Below are positions 17,748 through 26,411 of a stretch of 64,000 nt of DNA, piece after piece. Below the pieces are notes generated by a model. That model ran no database searches. It was not told the DNA's origin and was given only the letters and a program-made list of their open reading frames with translations. Position 1 is the stretch's first letter. Each line of letters begins with the position of its first letter. Origin of the DNA: Vreelandella stevensii S18214 (GTDB lineage Bacteria; Pseudomonadota; Gammaproteobacteria; Pseudomonadales; Halomonadaceae); contig NZ_AJTS01000029.1 of NCBI RefSeq assembly GCF_000275725.1, positions 1 through 64,000 on the forward strand, written 5' to 3'. Position numbers and translations under genes: made by a program.

Positions 17748-17765
17748 ATTGCAGAAATATGACAG
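17748..17765 (-). promoter_or_regulatory. Pho box (PhoB site) of pstSCAB
   Basis: On the minus strand the sequence is CTGTCAT-ATTT-CTGCAAT, two 7-bp direct repeats with a 4-bp AT spacer matching the PhoB consensus, with a looser further CTGTGCA copy downstream. It lies 100 bp before the pstS start. Confidence 0.8.
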
Positions 17766-17815
17766 CGGTAATTTTTTAGCGGGGAATGTTAACGAAGCGT
17801 TGGCCTGGGGCCCTA

Positions 17816-18568
17816 TCACAGCAGCAAGCCCAGCGCCGCTAGCGTACACAGGGCCAATGAACAGCGTTGTAGCAGCACTCTATCCAGCCGATGGGCGACC
17901 GCACCCGCCAACGCATTACCGATCAACACGGCAGGCAGGAACGTCAGCGCCAGCTTGAAATGCCAGATGCTGAGCTGCCCCGCCAGCGCCAGCGTCGCCA
18001 AAGTCAGCAACGAGGTGATGACAAAGAAGGCCGCCAGATTGCCGCGCATGCGATCCGGCGAGAAGCCGTGCATCAACAGCACGATGGGCGGCCCACCAAT
18101 GGCGGCCACGGTGCCGAAGATGCCCGACAGTACACCGGCCACGAACATCGTGACGCGATTCACCGGCACATGAAAACGGCACAGCGTCACGCCGACCGCA
18201 AACAGCACGATGGCGGCAATCAGCGTTTCCAGTACGGCCATGGGCGCCGCCAGCAGCAGCCAGATCCCCAGCCCGTTACCCGGCAGCCGCCCCACCAGTG
18301 CCACGCTAATCTCGCGCAGATGCACTTCGTGCCAATAGCGGCGCACCATCATCAGCGAGACCGTAAAACCGAACAGCACCAGCACCACCGGCACCAGCCG
18401 TGGCTCCAGCATCAGCAACAGCGGTGCCCCGACGACCGCCAGGCCAAACCCCGTGGCACGCTGTACGAAAGCCCCCAGCAGCAGCACCCCGGCACAGGCC
18501 AGCCATGTTGCCAGAGAAATTCCCAAAGAGAGCTCCATGGTGAGCGCCAGCCATTCGAGCATCGCCAC
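17816..18568 (-). CDS. TauE/SafE-family membrane permease
   Basis: Predicted 7-8-helix inner-membrane protein of about 250 aa from the TauE/SafE family, whose members export sulfite, sulfoacetate or related organic anions. The repeated glycine-rich helices (FVQRATGFGLAVVGAPLL and FGTVAAIGGPPIVLL) are the two family motifs. Start is GTG 18568 or ATG 18562, neither with a strong ribosome site; the gene begins 2 or 8 bp after the Bcr/CflA stop codon and is probably translated from the same message. Substrate unknown. Confidence 0.85.
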   Translation of the reverse strand: MAMLEWLALTMELSLGISLATWLACAGVLLLGAFVQRATGFGLAVVGAPLLLMLEPRLVPVVLVLFGFTVSLMMVRRYWHEVHLREISVALVGRLPGNGLGIWLLLAAPMAVLETLIAAIVLFAVGVTLCRFHVPVNRVTMFVAGVLSGIFGTVAAIGGPPIVLLMHGFSPDRMRGNLAAFFVITSLLTLATLALAGQLSIWHFKLALTFLPAVLIGNALAGAVAHRLDRVLLQRCSLALCTLAALGLLL

Positions 18569-18570
18569 GC

Positions 18571-19746
18571 CTAGACCGCCTGGGTGAGCTTTCTCACCCC
18601 GATATTACCCAGCAGCGCCGCGCCCAGCATGGTCAGCACCATCGGCCAGAGGTGCTCTACCTGGAAGAGCCCCACCAGCACACCCGCCAGCGCGCCACAG
18701 CTGAACTGAATGCCCCCCAGCAGCGCCGTGGCCGTGGCGCTGATATGGCCGAAATGATCCAACAGCGACGAGATGGCGTTGGGTGTGATCAGCCCGATCA
18801 TGCCGGTAAACAGCATCACCAGCGCCACCACGACCGGCAACGAGGCCAGGCCCAGGGCCGTGGCAGCCACCAGTGCCAGCGCGGCGCATAGCTGCACCGT
18901 CAAGCCAAAGCGCAGGTTTTGCTGGGGTGTGCGCTTGCGCAGAAGATGGATATTCAGCCGATTGGAGAGCGCAATCATGACCACGTTGACCCCAAACACC
19001 AGTGGGTAAACGCCCGGAGAGAGGGAGAAATACTCCAGATAAAGAAAGGGTGAGGCCGTTACGAACGCGAAGAGGCCTGCAAACGAGGCTGCCACGGCGC
19101 AAATGTACCCCATCCCTTCCCGGTGACGCAGCACGCTGGCGTAGTTACCCAGCACCTGACGAGGAGTGGCAACAGGCAGGCCCGGGGCGCGGGTTTCAGG
19201 CAGGCGTGTTCCTAGCAGCCAGAGCAAAAAGCCTGCATAGACTGCCAGAAATACAAAGATCAGCCACCAGCCAGCAATATACAGCAGCAGGCTCCCGACC
19301 GCCGGCGCCACCAGCGGCGCCAGCATCATGATCATGGCCATGGTGGACATCACCCTGGCAGCCTCACGCCCGCTGAAACAATCCCGTACGATGGCCGCCG
19401 AATTGACCACGCAGGCTCCCCCGCCCAGCGCCTGCACGAACCGCCATGCCAGCAAGGATGTCAGGCTATCGGCGGTGGTGATCATCAAGCTGGCCAACAT
19501 GAAGACCACCAGCCCGCTGAGCAACACGGGCTTGCGGCCCATGCGGTCCGACAGCGGGCCAAAACAGAGCTGCCCCAGCGCAAAGCCGAACAGAAACATA
19601 CTGATGGAAAGCTCGGTATGGTGAATGCTGGCATCGATACTTTCCGCCAGCACTCCCATGGCAGGCAGGTAGGCGTCTATTGCAAAAGGGGCCAACGCCG
19701 TATTGGCCGCCACCAATAGCGCCACGCGACGCGGATTGAGTTCCAT
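18571..19746 (-). CDS. Bcr/CflA-family MFS drug efflux transporter
   Basis: 12-helix proton-coupled exporter (391 aa). Family signs are the N-terminal APFAIDAYLPAM helix, motif A GPLSDRMGRKPVLL between helices 2 and 3, and VNSAAIVRDCFSGREAARVMS around helix 4. Homologues confer bicyclomycin, chloramphenicol or sulfonamide tolerance; the real substrate here is unknown. GAGGAGATGT precedes the ATG. Upstream partner of the TauE/SafE gene. Confidence 0.9.
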   Translation of the reverse strand: MELNPRRVALLVAANTALAPFAIDAYLPAMGVLAESIDASIHHTELSISMFLFGFALGQLCFGPLSDRMGRKPVLLSGLVVFMLASLMITTADSLTSLLAWRFVQALGGGACVVNSAAIVRDCFSGREAARVMSTMAMIMMLAPLVAPAVGSLLLYIAGWWLIFVFLAVYAGFLLWLLGTRLPETRAPGLPVATPRQVLGNYASVLRHREGMGYICAVAASFAGLFAFVTASPFLYLEYFSLSPGVYPLVFGVNVVMIALSNRLNIHLLRKRTPQQNLRFGLTVQLCAALALVAATALGLASLPVVVALVMLFTGMIGLITPNAISSLLDHFGHISATATALLGGIQFSCGALAGVLVGLFQVEHLWPMVLTMLGAALLGNIGVRKLTQAV

Positions 19747-19908
19747 ACATCTCCTCGAAAGCTACGCTGGTTGGCCGCTCGCTGGCCACTTAGGTAGGAC
19801 GCTAATCATACACTCAACCCCAGGATCGCGCATCGCCCACTCAGAACTGAAACATTTGCCCATTAAGCTGCCCGTCATGATTCAAATGACGCTGTCCTGG
19901 GGGCCACG

Positions 19909-21564
19909 ATGATACTCAAAAAGCTGGAAAACATTTCGCTACGCAACCTGAGCCTGGCCGCGCTGCTATTGATGGCAGGCTGCCTGCTGATGTTCGCCGC
20001 ACTGGCTTGGCATATCATGCAGCAGAGCCAGCGTGACCTGGCTTCGCTGGAGCAGGTCAATGTCCAGCAAGCCTCCTCGCTGAATCGGCTGCACATTGCC
20101 AGCCTGGAAGGTCTCAATCGCATGGACCGTGCTCTGGAGCGCCAATTGCGTCCGTCGCTCGGTGACCCCATCGCAGCGCTGGAAGCCGTCGAGTACGAGC
20201 TGAACGAGATGTCCCAGGCGCTGGAAAGTTTCCTTCAGGCCACTCAGGACAGCCCCTATTCAGCGTTGCGCGACGCCATCGATGAGCGCGCCCATCAACT
20301 GCTGGCCAGCATGGATGCCCAGCGCAACGCGATTACCTCCGGTGACCGCAGCGGCTATCGGCAAATCACTCTGGAAGCCATGGATCATAGCGAGGCCCTG
20401 GCAGGCCATGCCCGGGCGTTTTATCAGGTAGCCGACCAGCAAGGCGTCAGTCTGATGCAGGACGCCAAGCAGCGCGCAGGTATGGTGGCCGCTGGGCTGG
20501 CGCTGGGTATGGCGGTCTCCCTGGCCCTGATGGGCGCCTTGATCTGGCTGGGCCACTTCCAGTTGCTACAGCCCATCCGCCACTTGATCGGCCATTTTCG
20601 TCATATGGCCGAAGGAGACCTGAGTGCCGAGGTTCCGGCCCGTGGCAACAACGAAATCGGCCAGCTCTATGCGGCCCTGGGGGTCATGCAAAACTCCCTG
20701 ATCGAGACCGTCAAGCAACTGCATGACAACAGCCAGCACGTGTTCCAGAGTGCTCAGCGGCTGGCACTGGGTAACGAGGACCTGGCCACGCGCACCCATC
20801 AGCAAACCACCTCACTGGACAACACGGCCACCAACGTACATACCCTGACCGATAGCGTGGCCCACACCGCCGAGCATGCCCTGAAGGCCAAGGAACTGAC
20901 CGAACACGCCACGACACAAGCTCAGCAGAGCCACCACACCATGGAAGCCTTTCTGTCGACCATGGAAGAGATCGATGCCCACGCCAAGCAGGTCAACGAC
21001 ATCGTCAACGTCATCAATGGCATTTCGTTCCAGACGAACCTGCTGGCCCTCAACGCGTCGGTGGAAGCGGCCCGTGCAGGCGAACAGGGGCGCGGCTTTG
21101 CCGTGGTGGCCGCTGAAGTGCGTTCGCTGGCCACCCGCAGCGCAGAAGCTGCCACTCAGATTCGCGGCCTGCTGGCCTCTTCCAATACCAGTATCGAGCG
21201 CGGCAACCAGCTTTCCCGAGATGCCAACCAACAGGTCGAGGAGATGGTCGGCTCGATCTCTTCGACTCACCGCCTGATTACCGATATTGCCGAAGCCGCC
21301 CACCTGCAGCATCAGAACATCGAAGAGATCAACGAGACCCTGCAGGAGCAGACCCAGGTGACCCAGGCCAATGCGCGTCAGGTCGATGCCACCGCACAGG
21401 ACGCCATGTCGCTGGAGTCGGCTGCCGAAGGGATGCGAGAGCAAGCGGCCCGATTCAAGATCAGCCAGCAACCCGAGACCATCGGCTATCAGTGGCGGGC
21501 AGCGGATTCTTCGCTATCATCACCGATCAAACATACTCAACGCGAGCCAGCCTTGTTAGAGTAA
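19909..21564 (+). CDS. Methyl-accepting chemotaxis protein
   Basis: Transmembrane chemoreceptor (551 aa). Layout: helix at about 15-36; periplasmic four-helix-bundle-type sensing domain about 37-187; second helix about 188-210; HAMP about 211-265; cytoplasmic signalling hairpin with the conserved tip [19 protein letters not shown] around residue 373. Methylation segments flank the tip. The C-terminus ends PALLE and lacks the NWETF-type pentapeptide that recruits CheR. No che genes are nearby, so it is an orphan receptor with unknown ligand. Transaldolase begins 25 bp downstream with its own ribosome site. Confidence 0.93.
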   Translation: MILKKLENISLRNLSLAALLLMAGCLLMFAALAWHIMQQSQRDLASLEQVNVQQASSLNRLHIASLEGLNRMDRALERQLRPSLGDPIAALEAVEYELNEMSQALESFLQATQDSPYSALRDAIDERAHQLLASMDAQRNAITSGDRSGYRQITLEAMDHSEALAGHARAFYQVADQQGVSLMQDAKQRAGMVAAGLALGMAVSLALMGALIWLGHFQLLQPIRHLIGHFRHMAEGDLSAEVPARGNNEIGQLYAALGVMQNSLIETVKQLHDNSQHVFQSAQRLALGNEDLATRTHQQTTSLDNTATNVHTLTDSVAHTAEHALKAKELTEHATTQAQQSHHTMEAFLSTMEEIDAHAKQVNDIVNVINGISFQTNLLALNASVEAARAGEQGRGFAVVAAEVRSLATRSAEAATQIRGLLASSNTSIERGNQLSRDANQQVEEMVGSISSTHRLITDIAEAAHLQHQNIEEINETLQEQTQVTQANARQVDATAQDAMSLESAAEGMREQAARFKISQQPETIGYQWRAADSSLSSPIKHTQREPALLE

Positions 21565-21589
21565 CCATGACTCATACAAGGAGCACTGC

Positions 21590-22528
21590 ATGGCCACTAG
21601 TCTATTAAGCCAATTGAAAGAGATGACCACCGTGGTGGCCGATACCGGGGATCTGGAGGCCATTCGTCGCTTCCAGCCCGAGGACGCCACCACCAACCCT
21701 TCGCTGATTCTTCAGGCGGCCCAACAGGAGGAGCGCCGTGCTCGTCTGGCCAGTATCGCCAAGGAGAGCACCGACCTGGACGACGCGGTCGATCGGGTGG
21801 CGGTGGATATCGGTAGCGAAATCAGCAAGCTGGTTCCCGGCTATGTGTCCACCGAGGTCAGCGCGCGTCTCTCTTTTGACAAGGAAGCGACCATCGCCAA
21901 GGCCCACTCGTTGATCGAGCGTTATGCCGAGTACGGCGTGGGTCCCGAGCGTATTCTGATCAAGATGGCTTCCACCTGGGAAGGCATTCAGGCCGCTCAC
22001 CAGCTGGAGCGCGACGGGATTCGTACCAACCTGACCCTGCTGTTCGGCTTTGCCCAGGCTCAGGCCTGCGCCGATGCCGGCGTCACGCTGATCTCGCCTT
22101 TCGTGGGGCGGATTCTTGATTGGCACAAGGCGCGTCAGCCTGATGCCGACTTCAGCGGTGCACAGGACCCGGGCGTACAGTCGGTCAAAGGGATTTACGA
22201 GTACTACAAAGGCCACGGCTACCCCACCATCGTGATGGGTGCCAGCTTTCGTAACATCGGTGAAATTCAGGCGCTGGCAGGCTGTGACCGCCTGACCATC
22301 TCCCCTGCCCTGCTCAAGGAGCTGGACGAAATCGAGGCCGACCTGCCCCGCCAACTCAGCCCTTTAGGCGCCAGCAGCTCACCGCAAGAAGCCCTGACAC
22401 AAGCCGATTTTCGCTGGGCAATGAACGAAGACGAGATGGCCACCGACAAGCTGGCCGAAGGGATTCGCAAGTTCATGGCTGACCAGCGCAAGCTGGAAGA
22501 ACTGCTGAGCACGCTAAGAAAGGGCTAG
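21590..22528 (+). CDS. tal: Transaldolase
   Basis: Pentose-phosphate enzyme transferring dihydroxyacetone from sedoheptulose-7-phosphate to glyceraldehyde-3-phosphate. At 312 aa it is the TalB-type length. The Schiff-base lysine is Lys125 in [11 protein letters not shown]; the N-terminal signature TTNPSLI and the catalytic Asp region near residue 16 are present. AAGGAGCACTGC precedes the ATG, and a terminator follows the stop codon. Confidence 0.96.
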   Translation: MATSLLSQLKEMTTVVADTGDLEAIRRFQPEDATTNPSLILQAAQQEERRARLASIAKESTDLDDAVDRVAVDIGSEISKLVPGYVSTEVSARLSFDKEATIAKAHSLIERYAEYGVGPERILIKMASTWEGIQAAHQLERDGIRTNLTLLFGFAQAQACADAGVTLISPFVGRILDWHKARQPDADFSGAQDPGVQSVKGIYEYYKGHGYPTIVMGASFRNIGEIQALAGCDRLTISPALLKELDEIEADLPRQLSPLGASSSPQEALTQADFRWAMNEDEMATDKLAEGIRKFMADQRKLEELLSTLRKG

Positions 22529-22569
22529 GCTGCGATTTTCGCACGCCTGCTCTCCAGGCGTCTGTGAAC

Positions 22570-22607
22570 AGCCCTCTGGCGCATCATGGGCCAGAGGGCT
22601 TTATTTT
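22570..22607 (+). terminator. Rho-independent terminator of tal
   Basis: Stem AGCCCTCTGG (22570-22579) with CCAGAGGGCT (22591-22600), followed by TTATTTT. Its T-run overlaps the last codon of the convergent STAS gene, whose transcripts may use the same hairpin. Confidence 0.85.
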
Positions 22608-23116
22608 GCAGGAGCCCCCTGGGCTTCCAGCATCTCCACCAGCGGCTGAAACTGCTCGCGGTTATGCTCGTTCATGTGCATCAGGATACGATGTGCTTCC
22701 AGAATACGGCCGCGCAGCCCCTCTTCGTCAGCGGGCTCCTCGGGCAGATCTTCCAGTACCGTCTCCAGCGGTGCCGACTGCTGCAGCGGTGCCGACATCA
22801 GCGTAAAGAAGCGCGCAAAACCCATCACATCCAGCATCTGCCGGACATCCGGATTATCCGCGATGATGGTTGGGGGCTGTTCCAGATGACCTTTGACGAC
22901 CATGGCCACCTTGGCGAGAAAACCCAGCGCCGTCGAGTCGACGTTCGTCGCCTCGCGCAGGTCAATCATCACCGCACGCAGGCCCGGCGTTTCCGCGAGA
23001 CGTTGTGCCTGGGTATCGAGTGTGGCGCAGAGTGTGAGTCTTACATCACCACACAGCTTTAGAACAAAAACACCGGAGTCGAACGCCGCCTTGATGCGGC
23101 CTTCTTCAATCAGCAT
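22601..23116 (-). CDS. STAS-domain protein (HsbA-like anti-sigma factor antagonist)
   Basis: 171-aa protein with an N-terminal STAS domain (about residues 1-100) containing the phosphorylatable serine in NVDSTALGF. A C-terminal helical tail of about 60 residues is not part of STAS. Such proteins bind anti-sigma factors or other partners according to Ser phosphorylation; the upstream PP2C phosphatase, whose gene overlaps this one by 11 bp, should dephosphorylate it. The ATG at 23116 is used; a TTG two codons earlier is less likely. The pair resembles HsbR/HsbA of Pseudomonas, but partners here are unknown. Confidence 0.82.
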   Translation of the reverse strand: MLIEEGRIKAAFDSGVFVLKLCGDVRLTLCATLDTQAQRLAETPGLRAVMIDLREATNVDSTALGFLAKVAMVVKGHLEQPPTIIADNPDVRQMLDVMGFARFFTLMSAPLQQSAPLETVLEDLPEEPADEEGLRGRILEAHRILMHMNEHNREQFQPLVEMLEAQGAPAK

Positions 23117-24299
23117 GACCAAATCCGCTCACCATCATGATTGTCAGGTCATCGGGTAAAGCATCGCGGTCCTGGTTCGCCTCATCGTCCTCGTCGCCCC
23201 CACTCAGGAGCGAGTTGGTGTTGGCTAGCCGGTCTCGCAGCTGCTCAAGCGTGACACTTTCGCTTACTAGTTGCTCAAGTTCCGTGAGCCGCGTGTCGAG
23301 CGTCTTACCCGGCAAGCATTCCAATACACCATCTGAACACAGCCACAACTGGAAGTTGGCTGGCAGCGGGCAGCTAAGCGAAGGATACTCCACATCAGGG
23401 AAAAGGCCTACCGGCATTCCTTCCCCCGCCAAACGCGTCAGGTTTCCATCCGCCACCAATAATGGCATGGGAAGCTGGGCGCCGAGCGAATAGTGCAGAG
23501 TCTTTTCCTCATGGTCAATAACAGCGACAAATAAAGTGGCGTGTTTGCCGATGTCGGTATCCTGAAGTTCACGGTTCAGGGCCGATAACCAGCGGGGCGG
23601 CAGCGCCTCAGGGTCCTGACCGTCCCACTCGTTCAGCCAGCGGTTACAGAGATATTTCAGCAGCACGGTCACGAAGGCCGAGGAGGCACCATGGCCGGAC
23701 ACATCGGCAAAATAGAACACGCTGAAGCGCTCGTTGTAGCGCTGGTAGTCGAGAAAATCGCCCGACAAATAGAGCGACGGCGCAAACCAGTAATCGTAAT
23801 AGACGCCACTGATCACCTTGGGCCTTGGCGGCAGCAGACGGCGCTGAATATGTCCGCCACTCTGCTGGTCCATTCTCAGCAGGGCCAAATGGGTTTCCAG
23901 ACTTTCGTTCAGCTCCGCCAGCCGTTGTCGGTCACGGTCACGCTCCTGAGCCAGTTGATGCAGCTCGATGGCCTTGCGAATCATCCTGCGCAGCAGTTCA
24001 GCATGCCTGAGCGGGTGGACGATGTAATCCACCAATCCAGCGTCGATTGCCTTGATCAAATCCGCATCCTGGCGGGTATCACTCACGACCAGTGCGGGCA
24101 GGCGATGGGCCAGTTGCAACCACTGCTGCCTGGGCACCGCTCTAGCATGGGCGACGATCAGCGCGGTGCCCACCGGCAGATGATCGATATTGTCTGCGGC
24201 AAACACCCACATCCCGTCACAGGTAATCGCCTCGGCCAGCGCATCACGCTCGCTACCGGGTTCATCGATTACCGCGATCAACTGCTTTGCGTGATCCAT
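23106..24299 (-). CDS. Response-regulator-like PP2C (SpoIIE) phosphatase
   Basis: 397 aa: receiver-like N-terminal domain (about 1-120), a helical linker (about 120-160), then a SpoIIE/PP2C phosphatase domain. Metal ligands are all visible: LSGDFLDY, FADVSGHGAS, CSDGVLE and the terminal DDLTIMMV. The receiver looks degenerate, because the strand that should end in the phospho-acceptor Asp reads TALIVAHARA. It should therefore sense something other than a kinase phosphate, or act constitutively. Likely substrate is the STAS protein whose gene overlaps its end. GAGGCTAGAC precedes the ATG; mlaA ends 8 bp upstream. Confidence 0.85.
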   Translation of the reverse strand: MDHAKQLIAVIDEPGSERDALAEAITCDGMWVFAADNIDHLPVGTALIVAHARAVPRQQWLQLAHRLPALVVSDTRQDADLIKAIDAGLVDYIVHPLRHAELLRRMIRKAIELHQLAQERDRDRQRLAELNESLETHLALLRMDQQSGGHIQRRLLPPRPKVISGVYYDYWFAPSLYLSGDFLDYQRYNERFSVFYFADVSGHGASSAFVTVLLKYLCNRWLNEWDGQDPEALPPRWLSALNRELQDTDIGKHATLFVAVIDHEEKTLHYSLGAQLPMPLLVADGNLTRLAGEGMPVGLFPDVEYPSLSCPLPANFQLWLCSDGVLECLPGKTLDTRLTELEQLVSESVTLEQLRDRLANTNSLLSGGDEDDEANQDRDALPDDLTIMMVSGFGHAD

Positions 24300-24307
24300 G
24301 TCTAGCC

Positions 24308-25138
24308 TCAGTCGGCGAAGTCGTCGTCACCAAAGTCGCTATCGTCGAACTCGAAATCGTCCATGGCAAAGGGATCGTCGCCCAGCTCACCATCGTTGAT
24401 CTCGAACTGTCGACGCTGCAAGTAAGCATCGCGAATGAATCGGTAGCGATCCCCACGAATCAGTGACTCCTGATCCAGCAGGCCCGCCCGCAAGTGCACG
24501 ATATCCAGCGCGGTCAGGCCAGCGCGCAGCTGGTGATCGTCCATGTAGGTGATGGGGTGCGCCGCGATATCCAGCGGGAACCCCGACGCATCTCGCAGGG
24601 TACGCGGCCCCAGCAGCGGCAGCACCAGATAACGTGAATCTTCCCAGCCCCAGACGGCCAGGGTCTGGCCGAAATCTTCACGCTCGGCGGTAATCTCCAT
24701 ATGCGTCGCATAATCCAACAGCCCCCCGATACCCACCGTGGAGTTGATCAGAAAGCGCGACGTGGCCAGCCCCGCATTGGCAGGCTTGCCTTGCAGCAAA
24801 CTGTTAATGGCCGTGCGGATTTCTCCCAGGTTGGAGAAGAAATTACCTACGCCAGTCTGCACCGGCTGAGGGGTGACGGTTTTGTACCCCGTGGCCACAG
24901 GCTTCAGTGCGTAGCGATCGAGCACGTCATTGAAAGCGAACACTCGCCGATTGAAGCCTTCCCAAGGGTCTTCCGGATGCGCTGACTGCTCAACGGCACC
25001 CTCTTCGCGCTCGCCGTCGCGCTCCTGGGGAGACGTGCTGGCACATCCCCCCATGGCCAACGTGGCCAGCAACAGAACGGGGAGCCAGGGGCGCCACGTT
25101 CCGGGAGCCGTGTCTTGCGTGGCAAACAACCTCAGCAT
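24308..25138 (-). CDS. mlaA: MlaA (VacJ) outer-membrane lipoprotein
   Basis: Outer-membrane component of the Mla phospholipid retrograde transport system (276 aa). A signal peptide with lipobox LAMGGC puts the lipidated cysteine near residue 32; the MlaA domain follows (DPWEGFNRRVFAFNDVLD through LLPLLGPRTLRDASGF). The tail is unusually rich in Asp and Glu (about 30 acidic residues in the last 45). The ATG at 25138 follows AGAGGAAACCCC; a GTG 18 bp upstream is not needed. No other mla genes are in the window. Its promoter region holds five 13-bp repeats. Confidence 0.93.
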   Translation of the reverse strand: MLRLFATQDTAPGTWRPWLPVLLLATLAMGGCASTSPQERDGEREEGAVEQSAHPEDPWEGFNRRVFAFNDVLDRYALKPVATGYKTVTPQPVQTGVGNFFSNLGEIRTAINSLLQGKPANAGLATSRFLINSTVGIGGLLDYATHMEITAEREDFGQTLAVWGWEDSRYLVLPLLGPRTLRDASGFPLDIAAHPITYMDDHQLRAGLTALDIVHLRAGLLDQESLIRGDRYRFIRDAYLQRRQFEINDGELGDDPFAMDDFEFDDSDFGDDDFAD

Positions 25139-25219
25139 GGGGTTTCCTCTTTTCACATCATCAACGCATCTTCAAAGTGTACAACGCCAACGCTTCGCCG
25201 CTGACGTGGTTTTCACGAC

Positions 25220-25281
25220 GTACTTATCACAAGTACTTATCACAAGTACTTATCCAAAGTACTTAGCCCAGGTACTTAGCC
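25220..25281. repeat. 13-bp tandem repeat, about five copies
   Basis: Units GTACTTATCACAA start at 25220 and 25233; GTACTTATCCAAA at 25246; GTACTTAGCCCAG at 25259; a partial GTACTTAGCC at 25272. Three copies present the palindrome AAGTACTT. The array covers the space between the stop codon of the synthase gene (25276) and the promoter region of mlaA, both read leftwards. Confidence 0.9.
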
Positions 25282-26400
25282 TTCTCGGCGAAGGATCACG
25301 CTACCCGCGCTGTACCCTGCACCAAACGAACAGATCACCCCAATATCGCCTTCCGCCAGGTTCTCGCGATGCAGGTGGAAAGCGATGATGGACCCCGCCG
25401 AGCTGGTATTGGCGTAGCGGTCCAGGATGATCGGCGCCTGCGGCACATCAGGCTCCTGGCCCAGCACCTTACGGGCAATCAGGTCGTTCATGTGGCGATT
25501 GGCCTGGTGTAACCACATCCGCGAAAGGTCCTCACCGCTCAATTCCAGGGAGGCCAGGTGCTCGGTGATCAGCCTGGCCACCAGCGGGCAGACTTCCTTG
25601 AACACTCGCCGTCCCTCTTGCACGAACAGCTTGTCCAGGGCCAGCGGGTCGCTGTCGGTGACTCGATTGAGAAAACCGGCATTGTTACGAATGGCGTTGG
25701 AAAACTGAGTGACCAGGCGTGTCCCTAGAATCGCATAACGCTCACTGGCCACGGCCACCTCACTGCTTTCCAGTACCATAGCAGTACAAGCATCGCCGAA
25801 AATAAAGTGGCTGTCACGGTCTGTGAAATTCAGGTGTGCCGAGCAGATCTCGGGATTGACGATCAGCGCACGTTTCACCCGCCCTGCCGCAATCGCATTG
25901 GCCGCGGTCTCCAGCGCAAACGTGGCGGAGCTGCACGCCACGTTCATGTCAAAGCCGTAGCCCGACGTGCCCAGCGCTTGCTGCACTTCCACGGCCACGG
26001 CCGGGTAGGCGCGCTCCAGGTTCGAGCAGGCCACGATGACCAGCTCAATATCCGCCGCCGATACCCTGGCTGCCGCCAATGCCTGACGCGCAGCTTCGGT
26101 CGCCATCTCACACTGAATCGACGGCTCGTCGTTGTCACGTTGTGGCAGTTTAGGCCGCATTCGCTCAGGGTCAAGAATCCCGGCGGCATCGAGCACGTAA
26201 CGACTCTTGATACCCGAGGCCTTCTCGATGAACTCGGTACTCGAATAGGCCAGCGCTGCCCGCTCACCCTGGGCAATGGCCTCGGCATGGCGCGCGTTCT
26301 CGCGATCTACCCATGCATTGAAGGCAGCGACCAGCGCTGCATTATCGACCGAGTGTTCCGGCGTATAGAGTCCTGTTCCGGTAATCACTGCCTGTGTCAT
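25276..26400 (-). CDS. Beta-ketoacyl-ACP synthase III-like enzyme
   Basis: Thiolase-fold condensing enzyme of 374 aa, FabH-like but longer than housekeeping FabH (~320). Catalytic residues: Cys156 in NVACSSATF, His in WLHQANRHM and Asn in YANTSSAGS. It resembles the PA3286-type synthase that takes acyl-CoA from beta-oxidation into fatty-acid synthesis; this function is inferred from similarity and not shown. AAGGAG before the ATG overlaps the hrpA stop region, and only 11 bp separates the genes, so it is probably co-transcribed with hrpA. Confidence 0.88.
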   Translation of the reverse strand: MTQAVITGTGLYTPEHSVDNAALVAAFNAWVDRENARHAEAIAQGERAALAYSSTEFIEKASGIKSRYVLDAAGILDPERMRPKLPQRDNDEPSIQCEMATEAARQALAAARVSAADIELVIVACSNLERAYPAVAVEVQQALGTSGYGFDMNVACSSATFALETAANAIAAGRVKRALIVNPEICSAHLNFTDRDSHFIFGDACTAMVLESSEVAVASERYAILGTRLVTQFSNAIRNNAGFLNRVTDSDPLALDKLFVQEGRRVFKEVCPLVARLITEHLASLELSGEDLSRMWLHQANRHMNDLIARKVLGQEPDVPQAPIILDRYANTSSAGSIIAFHLHRENLAEGDIGVICSFGAGYSAGSVILRREG

Positions 26401-26411
26401 GCCAATCTCCT

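Noticed and set aside
25220-25281. Possible CRISPR array
   Set aside because: Units are head-to-tail 13-mers with no spacers and no cas genes nearby.
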